A stretch of DNA of 64,000 nt, from positions 310,001-374,000 of the forward strand of contig JAHZIX010000017.1 of the NCBI GenBank assembly GCA_022601195.1, written 5' to 3'. This document shows, one piece after another, positions 33,001-41,279 of the stretch (position 1 is the stretch's first letter; each line of letters begins with the position of its first letter). Below the pieces are notes generated by a model. The model saw only the letters and a list, made by a program, of their open reading frames with translations. It searched no databases and was not told the DNA's origin. The stretch comes from Deltaproteobacteria bacterium (lineage in GTDB: Bacteria > Acidobacteriota > Thermoanaerobaculia > Multivoradales > JAHZIX01). A program made the position numbers and the translations under genes.

Positions 33001-35809
33001 CTAGGGAGTGGGGCGGAGGCTCCTAGAAGAAGCCAGATAGAGTTTCTCTAGACGTTCATCCGCTGCCCGGGTTGCCGAGTGCTGCTCTCCCCGGGCGGCA
33101 GCAAGGTCGTTGCGCCCTTCAAGGAGCCAGGATTCCGCTTCGGCGAAGCGCTGCTGGCCTACTAGGCTTTGGCCCAACCAGCTCTTGGCCTCTGCCAACT
33201 TCCAATGCCCCTCAGCGAGACGGACCTGACGGATGGCCAGAGCCTCTCGGATACTGTCTTCTGCTTGCTGAGGATTCCCTCTTTGCAACTCGACCCTCCC
33301 TAGTCCTAGCATCGCTGAAGCGGCATGGGGATGTTCGGGGCCGAGGGCTTGCCGGGCAAGGTCGAGGGCCTGCTGGTAGGCTTCTTTGGCTTCTGCTCCC
33401 TTCTCTTGGCGCAGTTTCAGCTCCCCAAGTTTGAGCAAACTCGGCACGACACTGGGGTGATGAGGGCCCAACCCCTGCTGCAAAATGTCAAGAGCCTGGC
33501 CTAGGAGCTTCCTCGCCTGTGGAAACTCTCCGAGCTCCATCTTCACTACGGCGAGGTTGCTGGCAGTCCGGGCTACCGAGGGATGATTCGGCTCGAGTAG
33601 TCGAGTACGAAGCTCGAGAGCTTCCTGGAAGGCGGCCTCGGCTTCCTCGTAGCGCTCCGAGTTTCTTAGCAGGACCGCTAGAGTATTGAGCCCACCGGCG
33701 ACATAGGTACTTTCGTTGCCGAGCACTCGCCGGTAGGTCGCCAAGCCTTGCTCCATAGCCTCGATAGCCGGTTCGAGGCGGCCTCGCTTGAACAGTAGGT
33801 CGGCGAGATTCTGGAGACCCACTGCAACATTCAGGCTGTCTTCACCGAGGCGAGCTCGGTAAACCGCCAGGGCTTGCCGGTAGAGCTTTTCCGCCTCGCC
33901 GTAGTCGCCGGTTTTTTTTCAGGAGCAATGCAAGGTCGTTGAGACTCTCCCCCACCTCGAGAGCATCGCTTTCGAAGAGGGCTTGCCGATTGGCTAGGGC
34001 TTGGCGAGCAAAGGGCTCCGCTTGATCGTAGGCTCCCCGCTCCCGCAGAACCGAAGCCAGGTCGCCGACGGTCTCTGAAACCTCTACGGATTCGGGCCCA
34101 AAGTGCTGCTGCTGGATCGCCAGAGCCCGCCGGAGGCTGTGCTCCGCCTCCTCCAACTGGACGGTCTTGCGTAGTAAGACACCGAGATGATTGAGGCTCT
34201 CGGCGGTTTCCGGAGCGTTCTCGCCGAGGGCCTGGGTGCGATTCTCGACCGCTTCCCTCAACAGTGGCTGAGCGCGGTCATAGAACCCCAAATTGCCGTA
34301 GGCGACTCCCACGGTATCGAGCATCCTTGCTCGCACCAAGGGCTGTTGTAGGAGCTCTCCATGGAGGCGAGACGCGGCTCGATCGAGGAGGTCGCGGACG
34401 CTGACATCCTCTCCGGACTTCCCGAAGGGGTTCGCCTCCTGTAGCAGCCCTGCCAGAAAATCGGCGACCCGCTCCGCCGCCAAAGCCTCTTCCTGCGCGC
34501 GCTGCCGCTGCTCCCGTGCTTCCTGTGCTTGCCAGGAAGTCGCCAGAAGCCCCCCTACCAACGATAGAACGACCAAAGCCGCCGCGATGGTGACGACCCG
34601 GTGCCGGCGCACAAAGCTGCCGACCTGATACGTCAGGGAGTCGGGCCGGGCGAGGACCGGAAGGCCATCCAGGTGCCGACGCAGATCTTCCGATAGCTGC
34701 TCTGCGGAGGAATAGCGCCTTTCGGGCTCCTTGCGAAGGGCCATGGCAACAATGTTGTCGAGGTCGCCCTCGAGGCGGCGGCGTAGCGCTCGCTGGTGGC
34801 GCTTCGTGGAACTTTCCCCAGCCTTGAAGCCGGTCCCTTGGCTCGCTCCCGGACTGGCGCCGGAGGCGACGACGGCGCTGGGGGATAGGGGTTCCGATTC
34901 ACAGACGATGCGCTCGACCTCACGCCGGTCTCGGCCGACCAGACTGTAGGGCAAGCTGTCGGTGAGTAGCAGGTAGAGAAGGACTCCAAGAGAATAAATA
35001 TCACTCGCTGTCGTAATAGGGGTATCCCGTAGCTGTTCCGGGCTGGCAAAGTCGGGGGTCATGGGCGACGAGCCGAAGGAGGTGTCTCCCGTGTGGAAAG
35101 GCACGTGGTCGGAACCGAGTAGCTTGGCGATCCCGAAATCCAACAACTTCGCTTCTCCGCTGGCCGTCACCAACACGTTCCCAGGCTTGATGTCCCGGTG
35201 AACGATGAGGCGACCATGAGCGTGGTGGACGGCATTGCAAACGGTGCGGAAGAGCTCGAGCCTCTGGCGAACCGTCAACGCCTGGTCCCTGCAGTAGCGG
35301 TCGATGGGCTCCCCTTCCACATGCTCCATCACGAAGTACGGCAGGCCGTCATCGGTGACCCCGCCGTCGTGTAAATGAGTGATATTTGGGTGGGTCAGGC
35401 TGGCGAGGATTTGACGCTCTCGCCGAAAGCGGTCGATGATCTCGGTGCTTCCCATGCCCCGCTTGACGACCTTGATGGCCACCTGTTGCTGAAAGAGATC
35501 GTCAGCACGCTGGGCCAGGTAGACCGCTCCCATTCCCCCACGCCCCAACTCACGGACCAATCGATAGGGGCCCACCGAGGAGCCTTCCAGGTGATCCAGG
35601 TCTTCCTCCCAAAGACCTGCTACCGCTTCTAAAGCGTGACCGTCGATCCACGGCAGGGAACGGCTATCGGCCTCCAAGAGGGAGGTGACTTCGGCAGCTA
35701 GGGTGGGATCTTCTCTACAAGCCTCGTCCAGGTAGGAGGAGCGATCGGCAGCGGGAAGGACCTGCGCCGCCTCGAAGAGCTCTTTGACTCGATCCCATCG
35801 CTTAGACAT
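33001..35809 (-). CDS. Ser/Thr protein kinase with TPR tail, interrupted by a frameshift
   Basis: Two ORFs in the track (33842-35884 and 33001-33822) form one gene. From MSKRWDRVKELFEAA the product has a regulatory N-terminus, a Hanks kinase domain (LGRGGMGAVYL, VAIKVVKRG, IVHRDIKPGN, LLDFGIAKL), one transmembrane helix (VVTIAAALVVLSLVGGLLATSW) and a long array of FxGxxxxxxAxxxL-type TPRs. Reading breaks at a run of eight A (minus strand; T8 near 33912-33919). Removing one A restores LLKKTGDYGEAEKLYRQAL and gives an exact 935-codon frame. Either a sequencing/mutation event or slippage explains it. GGAG precedes the ATG. It follows an ECF sigma gene, a pairing frequent in Acidobacteriota and Planctomycetes. 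Confidence 0.85.
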
Positions 35810-35852
35810 CGCGACTTCTCCATGGCTGTTCCGCAGGGAAGCTTCTCCTAGG

Positions 35853-35868
35853 GTAACGTCCCAAAGGG
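35853..35868 (-). promoter_or_regulatory. 16-nt motif upstream of the kinase gene
   Basis: On the minus strand CCCTTTGGGACGTTAC lies about 44 bases before the kinase start and just after the ECF sigma stop. It is identical to the motif at 31558-31573 upstream of the dockerin operon. Confidence 0.5.
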
Positions 35869-35880
35869 GGACACGGTGCT

Positions 35881-36444
35881 TCACGGAGCCGTCAGGAGCT
35901 CACGTTTGAGCCAGGCCCGCGCGGAGCGCCACTCCCGGTCCACCGTCGAGCGGGAAACTCCCAACACTTCTTCGATTTCCCGACTCTCGAGACTGCCGAA
36001 AAAACGCAGCTCGACGATTCTCCCCTGCCGCTCATCCAACTTCCGGAGGCGGCTCAGCGCTTCATTGAGCGCCAAAAGCTCGTCGACGTTGGCTGCCTCA
36101 CCGGGCGCTCCGACGTCGGTCAAAGTCACTTTGAGGCTTCCTCCGCCCCGTTTGGCTGCTTGATGGCTCCGGGCATGTTTCATCACTACTCGGCGCATGA
36201 GATGAGCGGTGACCCCAATGAAATGGGCGCGGTTGCGCCAGTCGACCCGGGTCTGATCGATCAAGTGAAGGAAGGCCTCGTGTACCAAAGCTGTCGGTTG
36301 GAGAGTGTGATCGGACCTTTCCTGCCGCATGTACGCCCCAGCCAGGCGGTGAAGCTCGTCATAGACCAGGGGCAAAAGGCGGTCGAGGGCTGCCGCATCG
36401 CCCTTCCTCCAATCGGCCAAGAGCTTCGTCACATTCTCGGGCAT
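35881..36444 (-). CDS. ECF-like RNA polymerase sigma factor (Sig-70_X6 type)
   Basis: From MPENVTKLLADWRKG the protein is 187 aa. It has region 2 (LPLVYDELHRLAGAYMRQE, LVHEAFLHLIDQ) and region 4 (LRKLDERQGRIVELRFFGSLESREIEEVLGVSRSTVDREW). The pattern with ALVHEAFLHL and WRNRAHF matches the X6 group found next to Ser/Thr kinases instead of anti-sigma factors. GAGG lies six bases before the chosen ATG; the track start is 28 codons further upstream without support. The downstream kinase is likely its partner. Confidence 0.88.
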   Translation of the reverse strand: MPENVTKLLADWRKGDAAALDRLLPLVYDELHRLAGAYMRQERSDHTLQPTALVHEAFLHLIDQTRVDWRNRAHFIGVTAHLMRRVVMKHARSHQAAKRGGGSLKVTLTDVGAPGEAANVDELLALNEALSRLRKLDERQGRIVELRFFGSLESREIEEVLGVSRSTVDREWRSARAWLKRELLTAP

Positions 36445-36567
36445 TCCCGACCTCAAACCTCTCCCTGGGTAGCTTGATTTGAGCCTATTATGCCCATCGC
36501 AGACATCTTTGCCACCTCTCTCCCCCATTCCCTCGATGCTGATGGTGTCTCTCGACGAGCACTGACC

Positions 36568-37548
36568 TCAGCTGTCCAGGTTCGATCTGGAGCGAATCTC
36601 CGAAGGAGATCTCCCGGTGAGGTTTCGGATCAATCGTCGGAGCGTTGCGGGCTCTTCATAGCCAACCTTGAAGGTGATCTCTGAGAAGCTCCAGGAAGTC
36701 GTCTCCAAGAGATGCAGGGCCTTCTCCACTCGAATCCTTTGAACGAGTTTCAGAGGGGTCTCCCCGGTTGTATCCCAAACTCTCCGGGCTAGGGTGCGTT
36801 GCGAAAGACCGGCGGCCTTGGCCAGATCTCTCATAGCGAAGGACTCACCAACGTGTTCCCGTATCCAAGCATCGATCCTTCGAAAGTCTTCGCTGGAGCC
36901 CTGTAGGTGCTCTGTGATCATGTATTGAGCTTGGGAGGATCGTCCGTCGAGCAGCAAAAGGCTCGCCACCTCACGGCTGATGCGACCACCGAACAGATTG
37001 GTGACCAGAGAGAGGGCCAGGTCCATGTGGGCCATGGCTGCTCCGGCACAACGGATCCGATTGCCATAGGTCACCATCTTTCCAATCTGCAAGTCGACCT
37101 CGGGAAACCGCTCGCGAAAGGGAGAAGCTAGGTGCCAGGTCGTAGTGGCTTCGAAGCCATTCAGTAAACCCGTCTGAGCAATGAACCAGGTGCCGGTACA
37201 TGCCGTAGCGATTTCAGCACCTCGATGGTGCTGCTCGACCAGCCAGGATGTGACTCGCGAAGCACAGGCGCCCTGAAGAAGCGGCCCAAGAGTCTCTACT
37301 CCTCGTTCCGCCACGATCCCGGGAAGAACGATGACATCGGGTCCCCTGGAATCGCCAATCGCCCCATCTGGAGCCAAGGTCTGCCGCGACGCTGTGGTGA
37401 TGGGATCTCCATCGAGAGTCAAAGTGGAGACCAGAGACCTCTTCCCGGCAGCTTCGGGAGAAAGGCGAGCAGCCGTGCCGAGGACATCTCGCACGATATG
37501 AACAGCCGAGTCGAACACTTGGTCCAAGCACAGAATCGCTACCTTCAT
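36568..37548 (-). CDS. GlxA/FtrA-type AraC family transcriptional regulator
   Basis: The 326-aa protein combines an N-terminal DJ-1/PfpI-like (GATase-1) domain (VIVLPGIVAERG, ATACTGTWFIAQTGLLNG) and a C-terminal AraC double HTH (FAMRDLAKAAGLSQRTLARRVWDTTGETPLKLVQRIRVEKAL...FSEITFKVGYEEPATLRRLIRNLTGRSP). The Cys in TACTGT sits at the PfpI nucleophile position. It is divergent from the SnoaL-like gene and probably controls it through the inverted repeat between them. Confidence 0.9.
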   Translation of the reverse strand: MKVAILCLDQVFDSAVHIVRDVLGTAARLSPEAAGKRSLVSTLTLDGDPITTASRQTLAPDGAIGDSRGPDVIVLPGIVAERGVETLGPLLQGACASRVTSWLVEQHHRGAEIATACTGTWFIAQTGLLNGFEATTTWHLASPFRERFPEVDLQIGKMVTYGNRIRCAGAAMAHMDLALSLVTNLFGGRISREVASLLLLDGRSSQAQYMITEHLQGSSEDFRRIDAWIREHVGESFAMRDLAKAAGLSQRTLARRVWDTTGETPLKLVQRIRVEKALHLLETTSWSFSEITFKVGYEEPATLRRLIRNLTGRSPSEIRSRSNLDS

Positions 37549-37585
37549 GTGGCAAAAAATAACCGATACTTGTCTAAATTGCCAC
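37549..37585. promoter_or_regulatory. Inverted repeat between AraC-type regulator and SnoaL gene
   Basis: GTGGCAA (37549-37555) and TTGCCAC (37579-37585) form exact half-sites 23 bp apart in the 97-bp divergent region, with the first directly adjoining the regulator start codon. Autoregulation is a reasonable inference. Confidence 0.45.
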
Positions 37586-37645
37586 TTATGTCCTCCAAGA
37601 AGGATTCATATCCTCTATCTCACACTCACCACGGAGGAATGAGCC

Positions 37646-38032
37646 ATGAGTCAAGGGAATCGATCAACCGTCCTCGCCGCCGCACAAGAATGGAAGGATG
37701 CCTTCAACCGCCAAGACGCTGCTGGCTGCGCTGCCTGCTATACAGCAGATGCCACCATGCACGCGGAGCCTCTCGCAAGAGCGCAGGGGCGAGAAGAGAT
37801 TCAAACCTTCTGGCAAGGCCTGATCGACGCTGGCTTCCGGGATGTTGAGTACCTAGATCCCAAGGTGGAGCTTCTCTCGGACTCCAAAGCTCGTCTGACG
37901 TCCCCCTGGACCATGAACCGTGCCAGCGGCCGGATTCACAATGAGACATGGGAGTTGAGCTCGGAGGGCCAGTGGCTCCTGACCTACGATCACTTCGAGG
38001 TCCTGGAGCAGTTCGAAGACTCGAAAACCTAG
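37646..38032 (+). CDS. SnoaL-like/DUF4440 family protein
   Basis: The 128-aa protein has the NTF2/ketosteroid-isomerase-like pattern: AAQEWKDAFNRQDAAGCAACYTADATMHAEPL followed by GREEIQTFWQGLIDAGFRDVEYLD and a beta-rich end. Such proteins are small enzymes or ligand-binding proteins; the substrate is unknown. GGAGGAATGAGCC precedes the ATG. It is divergent from the AraC-type regulator. Confidence 0.8.
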   Translation: MSQGNRSTVLAAAQEWKDAFNRQDAAGCAACYTADATMHAEPLARAQGREEIQTFWQGLIDAGFRDVEYLDPKVELLSDSKARLTSPWTMNRASGRIHNETWELSSEGQWLLTYDHFEVLEQFEDSKT

Positions 38033-38094
38033 AATCTACGGTAGCGAACTGAGAAGGTCGATTTGCCGAAAAGCAGAGTCGAAGGGCAGGTATC

Positions 38095-38997
38095 TCAGCT
38101 GACCACCGCCTCTTCCTCTTTGTAGACATCAAAGTTAACCTCCCCCAGCTTGAGCCGGCGCAGGACGTGCCCACAAGAGAAAAAGACGATGGCTTGAAAA
38201 TACAGGCTCATCAAGGTCGCGTCGAGAAAATCGAGTTGGAAGATATTGTCAGCCGCTACCGTCATGAAAAAGATGCTCACGGCAAGACTGACGTAGAGGT
38301 AGGAAGTGAGATTCGTTGCGATTTGCCTTTCTCGATCCCCTGGAGCCTGGTGAGGGTCCTGTTTTTTGCCATAGAGATGCCGAGCCCCCAAGGCGATGAA
38401 GAAGAGATTGCTCCCGGTGATCACCGCTGCGCTGTCGAAGCTGCTCCATCGGAGGACGAATTGTTTCCCATAAAGATCCAGGAAAATGGCGGCCAGGTAG
38501 AACAAGATTGCCCAGCTCAGGAGTGTTGGAGACACGAAGTCGAAGAGCCGCCGAGGGCGAAGCTGTGCCTTTCGAGTCGAAGCAGAATTTGCTTCTCTCA
38601 TGGATTTGAATCTCCCGAACTCCAACACCTCTAGCAACACCAACGGCAGAAGTTGAATCATGCCGTATGTTGCAGGCCAGGCTTCCGAGATAAACCCATC
38701 GTCGGCAAAAGTGCCTTGATCCACCAGGATCACTGCCGCGAGAAAAACGAATCCAAGGAAGAAGATGATCCGATTGATCACTTTGAAGGCGATGTGCCCC
38801 ATCTTGTAGTACTCCACGGGCTGAGGGTAGAGCTTGGGGTATTCCGACGGAGGGTAGCTCTTGAGCACAGACCTCATGCGATCCAGGAGTTTCTCGGCAA
38901 AATAGAAGGAGATGAAAAAATCTGGCCCAAAAACACAACGTAAAAAAGAAGGCTCGACCAAGTCCACATACTCAGACTCCTCCACTTCCGCGATCAT
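38095..38997 (-). CDS. Multi-pass membrane protein of unknown function
   Basis: The 300-aa protein has an N-terminal cytoplasmic region of about 70 residues and some six hydrophobic segments (IIFFLGFVFLAAVILV, YGMIQLLPLVLLEVLEF, LLSWAILFYLAAIFLDLY, AAVITGSNLFFIALGA, LYVSLAVSIFFMTVAA, LMSLYFQAIVFFSCGHVL). No family was recognised. It overlaps the GntR gene by 26 bp and is presumably co-regulated by it, as with membrane proteins encoded beside YtrA-type regulators. Confidence 0.65.
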   Translation of the reverse strand: MIAEVEESEYVDLVEPSFLRCVFGPDFFISFYFAEKLLDRMRSVLKSYPPSEYPKLYPQPVEYYKMGHIAFKVINRIIFFLGFVFLAAVILVDQGTFADDGFISEAWPATYGMIQLLPLVLLEVLEFGRFKSMREANSASTRKAQLRPRRLFDFVSPTLLSWAILFYLAAIFLDLYGKQFVLRWSSFDSAAVITGSNLFFIALGARHLYGKKQDPHQAPGDRERQIATNLTSYLYVSLAVSIFFMTVAADNIFQLDFLDATLMSLYFQAIVFFSCGHVLRRLKLGEVNFDVYKEEEAVVS

Positions 38998-39361
38998 TCA
39001 TCACATTGCCGAAAGCGATTCGAATCTCTGAATCCGTCACTCCCGATTCCCGGAAAGCCCCGATCGCCTGGCTCAACTGAGCCACCACCCAATCGTTCAA
39101 ATCGATGGTGCTATTGACCTTGGCATTCGGATGCACGAAGGTGCCTCGATACCCCTTGGTTTGAAGGACGGAATCCCGTTCCAAGAGTCGATATGCCTTG
39201 GCCACCGTCTTGTTGTTGATCTCCAGATCGTTGGCTAGCTGACGAATGGAAGGCAGCGGATCCCCAGGAGAAATCTTGTCCTCGAGAACGGCTCTTTTGA
39301 TCTGCTCCATCAATTGAGTGAACAAAGGAACGGGAGCGTCGATGTCGATGATGATGTCCAT
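38972..39361 (-). CDS. GntR family regulator, YtrA type
   Basis: From MDIIIDIDAPVPLFTQLMEQIKRAVLEDKI the protein is 129 aa. It has a winged-helix GntR domain (GDPLPSIRQLANDLEINNKTVAKAYRLLERDSVLQTKGYRGTFV) and a short helical C-terminus without a ligand domain, which is the YtrA subfamily. These usually repress their own operon with a linked membrane protein or ABC transporter. The track start (39544) is far upstream of the conserved start. Confidence 0.87.
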   Translation of the reverse strand: MDIIIDIDAPVPLFTQLMEQIKRAVLEDKISPGDPLPSIRQLANDLEINNKTVAKAYRLLERDSVLQTKGYRGTFVHPNAKVNSTIDLNDWVVAQLSQAIGAFRESGVTDSEIRIAFGNVMNDRGSGGV

Positions 39362-39393
39362 TGCCGTGTGCTTCGGGTTTTCCTCTCGAGGTA

Positions 39394-39424
39394 TACCCCT
39401 ATGTACCCCTCGAAGTAAGGGTAC
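39394..39424. promoter_or_regulatory. Candidate operator of the GntR/membrane-protein operon
   Basis: TACCCCT occurs twice in direct orientation 9 bp apart, followed by an inverted AAGGGTAC. GTACCC and GGGTAC (39403-39424) form an inverted repeat with a 10-bp spacer. It lies 32 bp upstream of the GntR start, as expected for YtrA-type autoregulation. Confidence 0.5.
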
Positions 39425-39542
39425 AATGGGATCACCCTTTTTAAAAGAGCCACCAAGGTAGCCAGACCAGAGGGGGCATATGCTTCTCCTGTGATGGAAA
39501 GGCTCTGGGCTCCGAAAACTGGGCCCGTGGTAGCCTTCCGCC

Positions 39543-39914
39543 ATGGGTAGCGAACACTTTCAGAACGACGTCATCTTGGGGCTACGATCCAGGGCTCTCG
39601 CCTTTCCCGAAGTCCTCGAAGGGGACTCGTGCGTCAAACGAAGCTTTAAGGTCCGTAAGAAGGGATTCCTCTATCTCGGGGAGAACGCCAAGGGGTACAA
39701 CATTATGGTCAAGCTCGGCCCTTCCAAGGAAGAAGCCCAAGCTCTGGCCAGCGCTCGGCCCAAGAGTTGGAGCGTGGGAAAAGGGGGCTGGGCTAGCCTG
39801 AAATTTGGCCCCGACGAGATACCGCCAGAGGGATTGCTGGAGCGCTGGATGGAGGAAAGCTACCGACTTCAGGCTCCCAAGACACTGGTTGCTACCCTGG
39901 AGCCCCCTCGGTGA
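39543..39914 (+). CDS. MmcQ/YjbR family protein
   Basis: The 123-aa protein resembles MmcQ/YjbR (DUF419/CyaY-like fold): LRSRALAFPEVLEGDSCVKRSFKVRKKGFLYLGE and AKGYNIMVKLGPSKEEAQAL, then GGWASLKFG and LERWMEESYRLQAPKTL. The biochemical role is unknown; the family has a DNA-binding-like fold. It stands alone with a weak SD. Confidence 0.7.
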   Translation: MGSEHFQNDVILGLRSRALAFPEVLEGDSCVKRSFKVRKKGFLYLGENAKGYNIMVKLGPSKEEAQALASARPKSWSVGKGGWASLKFGPDEIPPEGLLERWMEESYRLQAPKTLVATLEPPR

Positions 39915-40340
39915 TGCGAGCCCGAGCGCCTTGGCTCCAATGAATTTCAACTGAGGGCCCCTCTCCTCCATCGCCCCGCTCTCAATGCGGTGAGGCTTAG
40001 ATCTCGAGAGCACCCGGACAATCAGCTCTCCGCAGGAACGCCTCTTACGCCGCTGCCGTTCCATTCCACATCCAGCATCTCCTTCGACCAGGGCTGTGTC
40101 TGGGTCAAGAACTCACCTTTACCACCGCAATAGATCCAGTTCTTCGGCAGCTCCGTATTCAAAGTAGCTTCTTGTCGAAATGTCTCATTCACTTCGCCGC
40201 GAGCCGCCGGAGGCGCCTGCTGATGCTTAGAAGGTATCTGCAGCATTCACGGAACATCTGTACTCGGGCACAGGTGAGGTATTTGGGTGAGAGGTCTGGC
40301 TTCAGGCAGAAAGGGAGCCGCTTCAGCTAGGGCTTCCATG
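39915..40340. other. Intergenic stretch with a doubtful minus-strand ORF
   Basis: No convincing gene. A 74-aa minus-strand ORF at 40022-40246 (contains LPKNWIYCGGKGEFL) has no SD or recognisable family; it may be a fragment. It is reported here only as a possibility. Confidence 0.3.
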
Positions 40341-40341
40341 T

Positions 40342-40379
40342 GTTGATCTCATCGGAGCGCTCTGCGCTTCTGATGCAAC
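40342..40379 (+). promoter_or_regulatory. Conserved structured element upstream of Cys-rich peptide 2
   Basis: Nested complementary segments GTTG/CAAC, CATC/GATG and AGCGC-TCT-GCGCT can form one imperfect hairpin. The arrangement and distance to the ATG (72 bases from the start of the aligned block) are identical to the element before peptide 1. Confidence 0.55.
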
Positions 40380-40412
40380 GGGAATCGTATGCCTACTATT
40401 GGGAGAAACTCT

Positions 40413-40766
40413 ATGAAAATCGCGTTCAAGTTTGCAGTCGTCGTACTCACCGCTTCCTGCTCCACCTTCCTCCTCGCCGCGGAAGAACAGAAACTCGAAG
40501 TGGCTACTGCGAAGGCTAGTGTTGAAGTCGAGGAAACAGAGGTAAAGCCCGCCACGCCAGAGGAAGAAGGCACTATCGGACTGGAGGAACTAGACCTTCA
40601 GGCCCCGGAAGGCGATCTCAAGGCTCTGCCCAGGTGCAACACCATTGAAGGATTTTCTTGCCCCAGCATTACGGCTTTTTGTCGGTGCGAACTCTGGCCG
40701 GGTGAGCCTACGATTTGCTTCTGCAAGGAAGATCAATTCGGCATTCTGGAGTGGCAGTGCATCTGA
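40413..40766 (+). CDS. Small secreted Cys-rich peptide 2 (7-Cys family)
   Basis: The 117-aa protein has a signal peptide (MKIAFKFAVVVLTASCSTFLLA), a Glu/Val/Lys-rich acidic spacer ending in ELDLQAP, and cysteines at 75, 83, 90, 92, 102, 104 and 116 with spacing identical to peptide 1. Conserved non-Cys positions include C-R-C, GEP and the final W-x-C. ATG 40413 follows GGGAGAAA and aligns with peptide 1; the track start 8 codons earlier is not supported. The strong spacing conservation with otherwise diverged sequence points to a disulfide-stabilised fold under selection. Confidence 0.75.
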   Translation: MKIAFKFAVVVLTASCSTFLLAAEEQKLEVATAKASVEVEETEVKPATPEEEGTIGLEELDLQAPEGDLKALPRCNTIEGFSCPSITAFCRCELWPGEPTICFCKEDQFGILEWQCI

Positions 40767-40811
40767 GCTAGGTCTGCCTTTTGAAGAGTGAGGCTCTCTC
40801 GGCCTCTTCGA

Positions 40812-40831
40812 CCCTCTGGGTTCTCAGAGGG
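40812..40831 (+). terminator. Hairpin after Cys-rich peptide 2
   Basis: CCCTCTG-GGTTCT-CAGAGGG forms a 7-bp stem 45 bases after the stop, related in sequence to the terminator after peptide 1. The following tract (CCGATTCTCTTCTT) is only moderately T-rich. Confidence 0.6.
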
Positions 40832-41004
40832 CCGATTCTCTTCTTGAGTTGTTCCCCCTGCAAAACCCTCCCGCTCTCCCCGAATTCGTTCTGAGTTCCT
40901 GTCTCGAGTCCCTTTTCCTCTTGGACCTACTTCAAAAAGGTCATCGATGCCCAGCGAGAAGCTACTAGCGAGGACAAGGCGATGAACAGTGAGGGCCATT
41001 GATC

Positions 41005-41203
41005 ATGAAGGCTTCGGTTTGGAAACTCAACGATCCGGAAGAGTCAGATCAGCTTTCCCTTCGCGAGGAGGTGCTCCCCCACCCCCGGGAGCGGTGAGGT
41101 TCTCGTCGAGCTCGATGCCACGGGCCTCAATCGAGCCGACCTGCTCTTCATGGCGGCTGGCAGTCTTCCAACAATTCCTAGCCCGATCTCCTTACCTCTG
41201 TGA
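41005..41203 (+). pseudogene. N-terminal remnant of a quinone oxidoreductase/MDR dehydrogenase
   Basis: ATG 41005 opens MKASVWKLNDPEESDQLSLREEV; after a one-base shift within a C-rich run the frame continues PGSGEVLVELDATGLNRADLLFMAAG, the classic N-terminus of NADPH:quinone oxidoreductase-like enzymes, and stops at 41201-41203. Only about 65 residues of a normal ~325-aa enzyme remain. It is a decayed fragment and is not in the ORF track. Confidence 0.65.
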
Positions 41204-41279
41204 CCTTCCCACGAGAATTCGAGCTAGCTGCCGGGGCCCTGTCTGGCCAAGGGCAGATGCCTTTGTTCTCTCTTCCGTC

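Noticed and set aside
40022-40246. 74-aa minus-strand ORF in an intergenic stretch
   Set aside because: No SD, no recognisable motif; cannot be supported as a gene, noted only in the intergenic entry.
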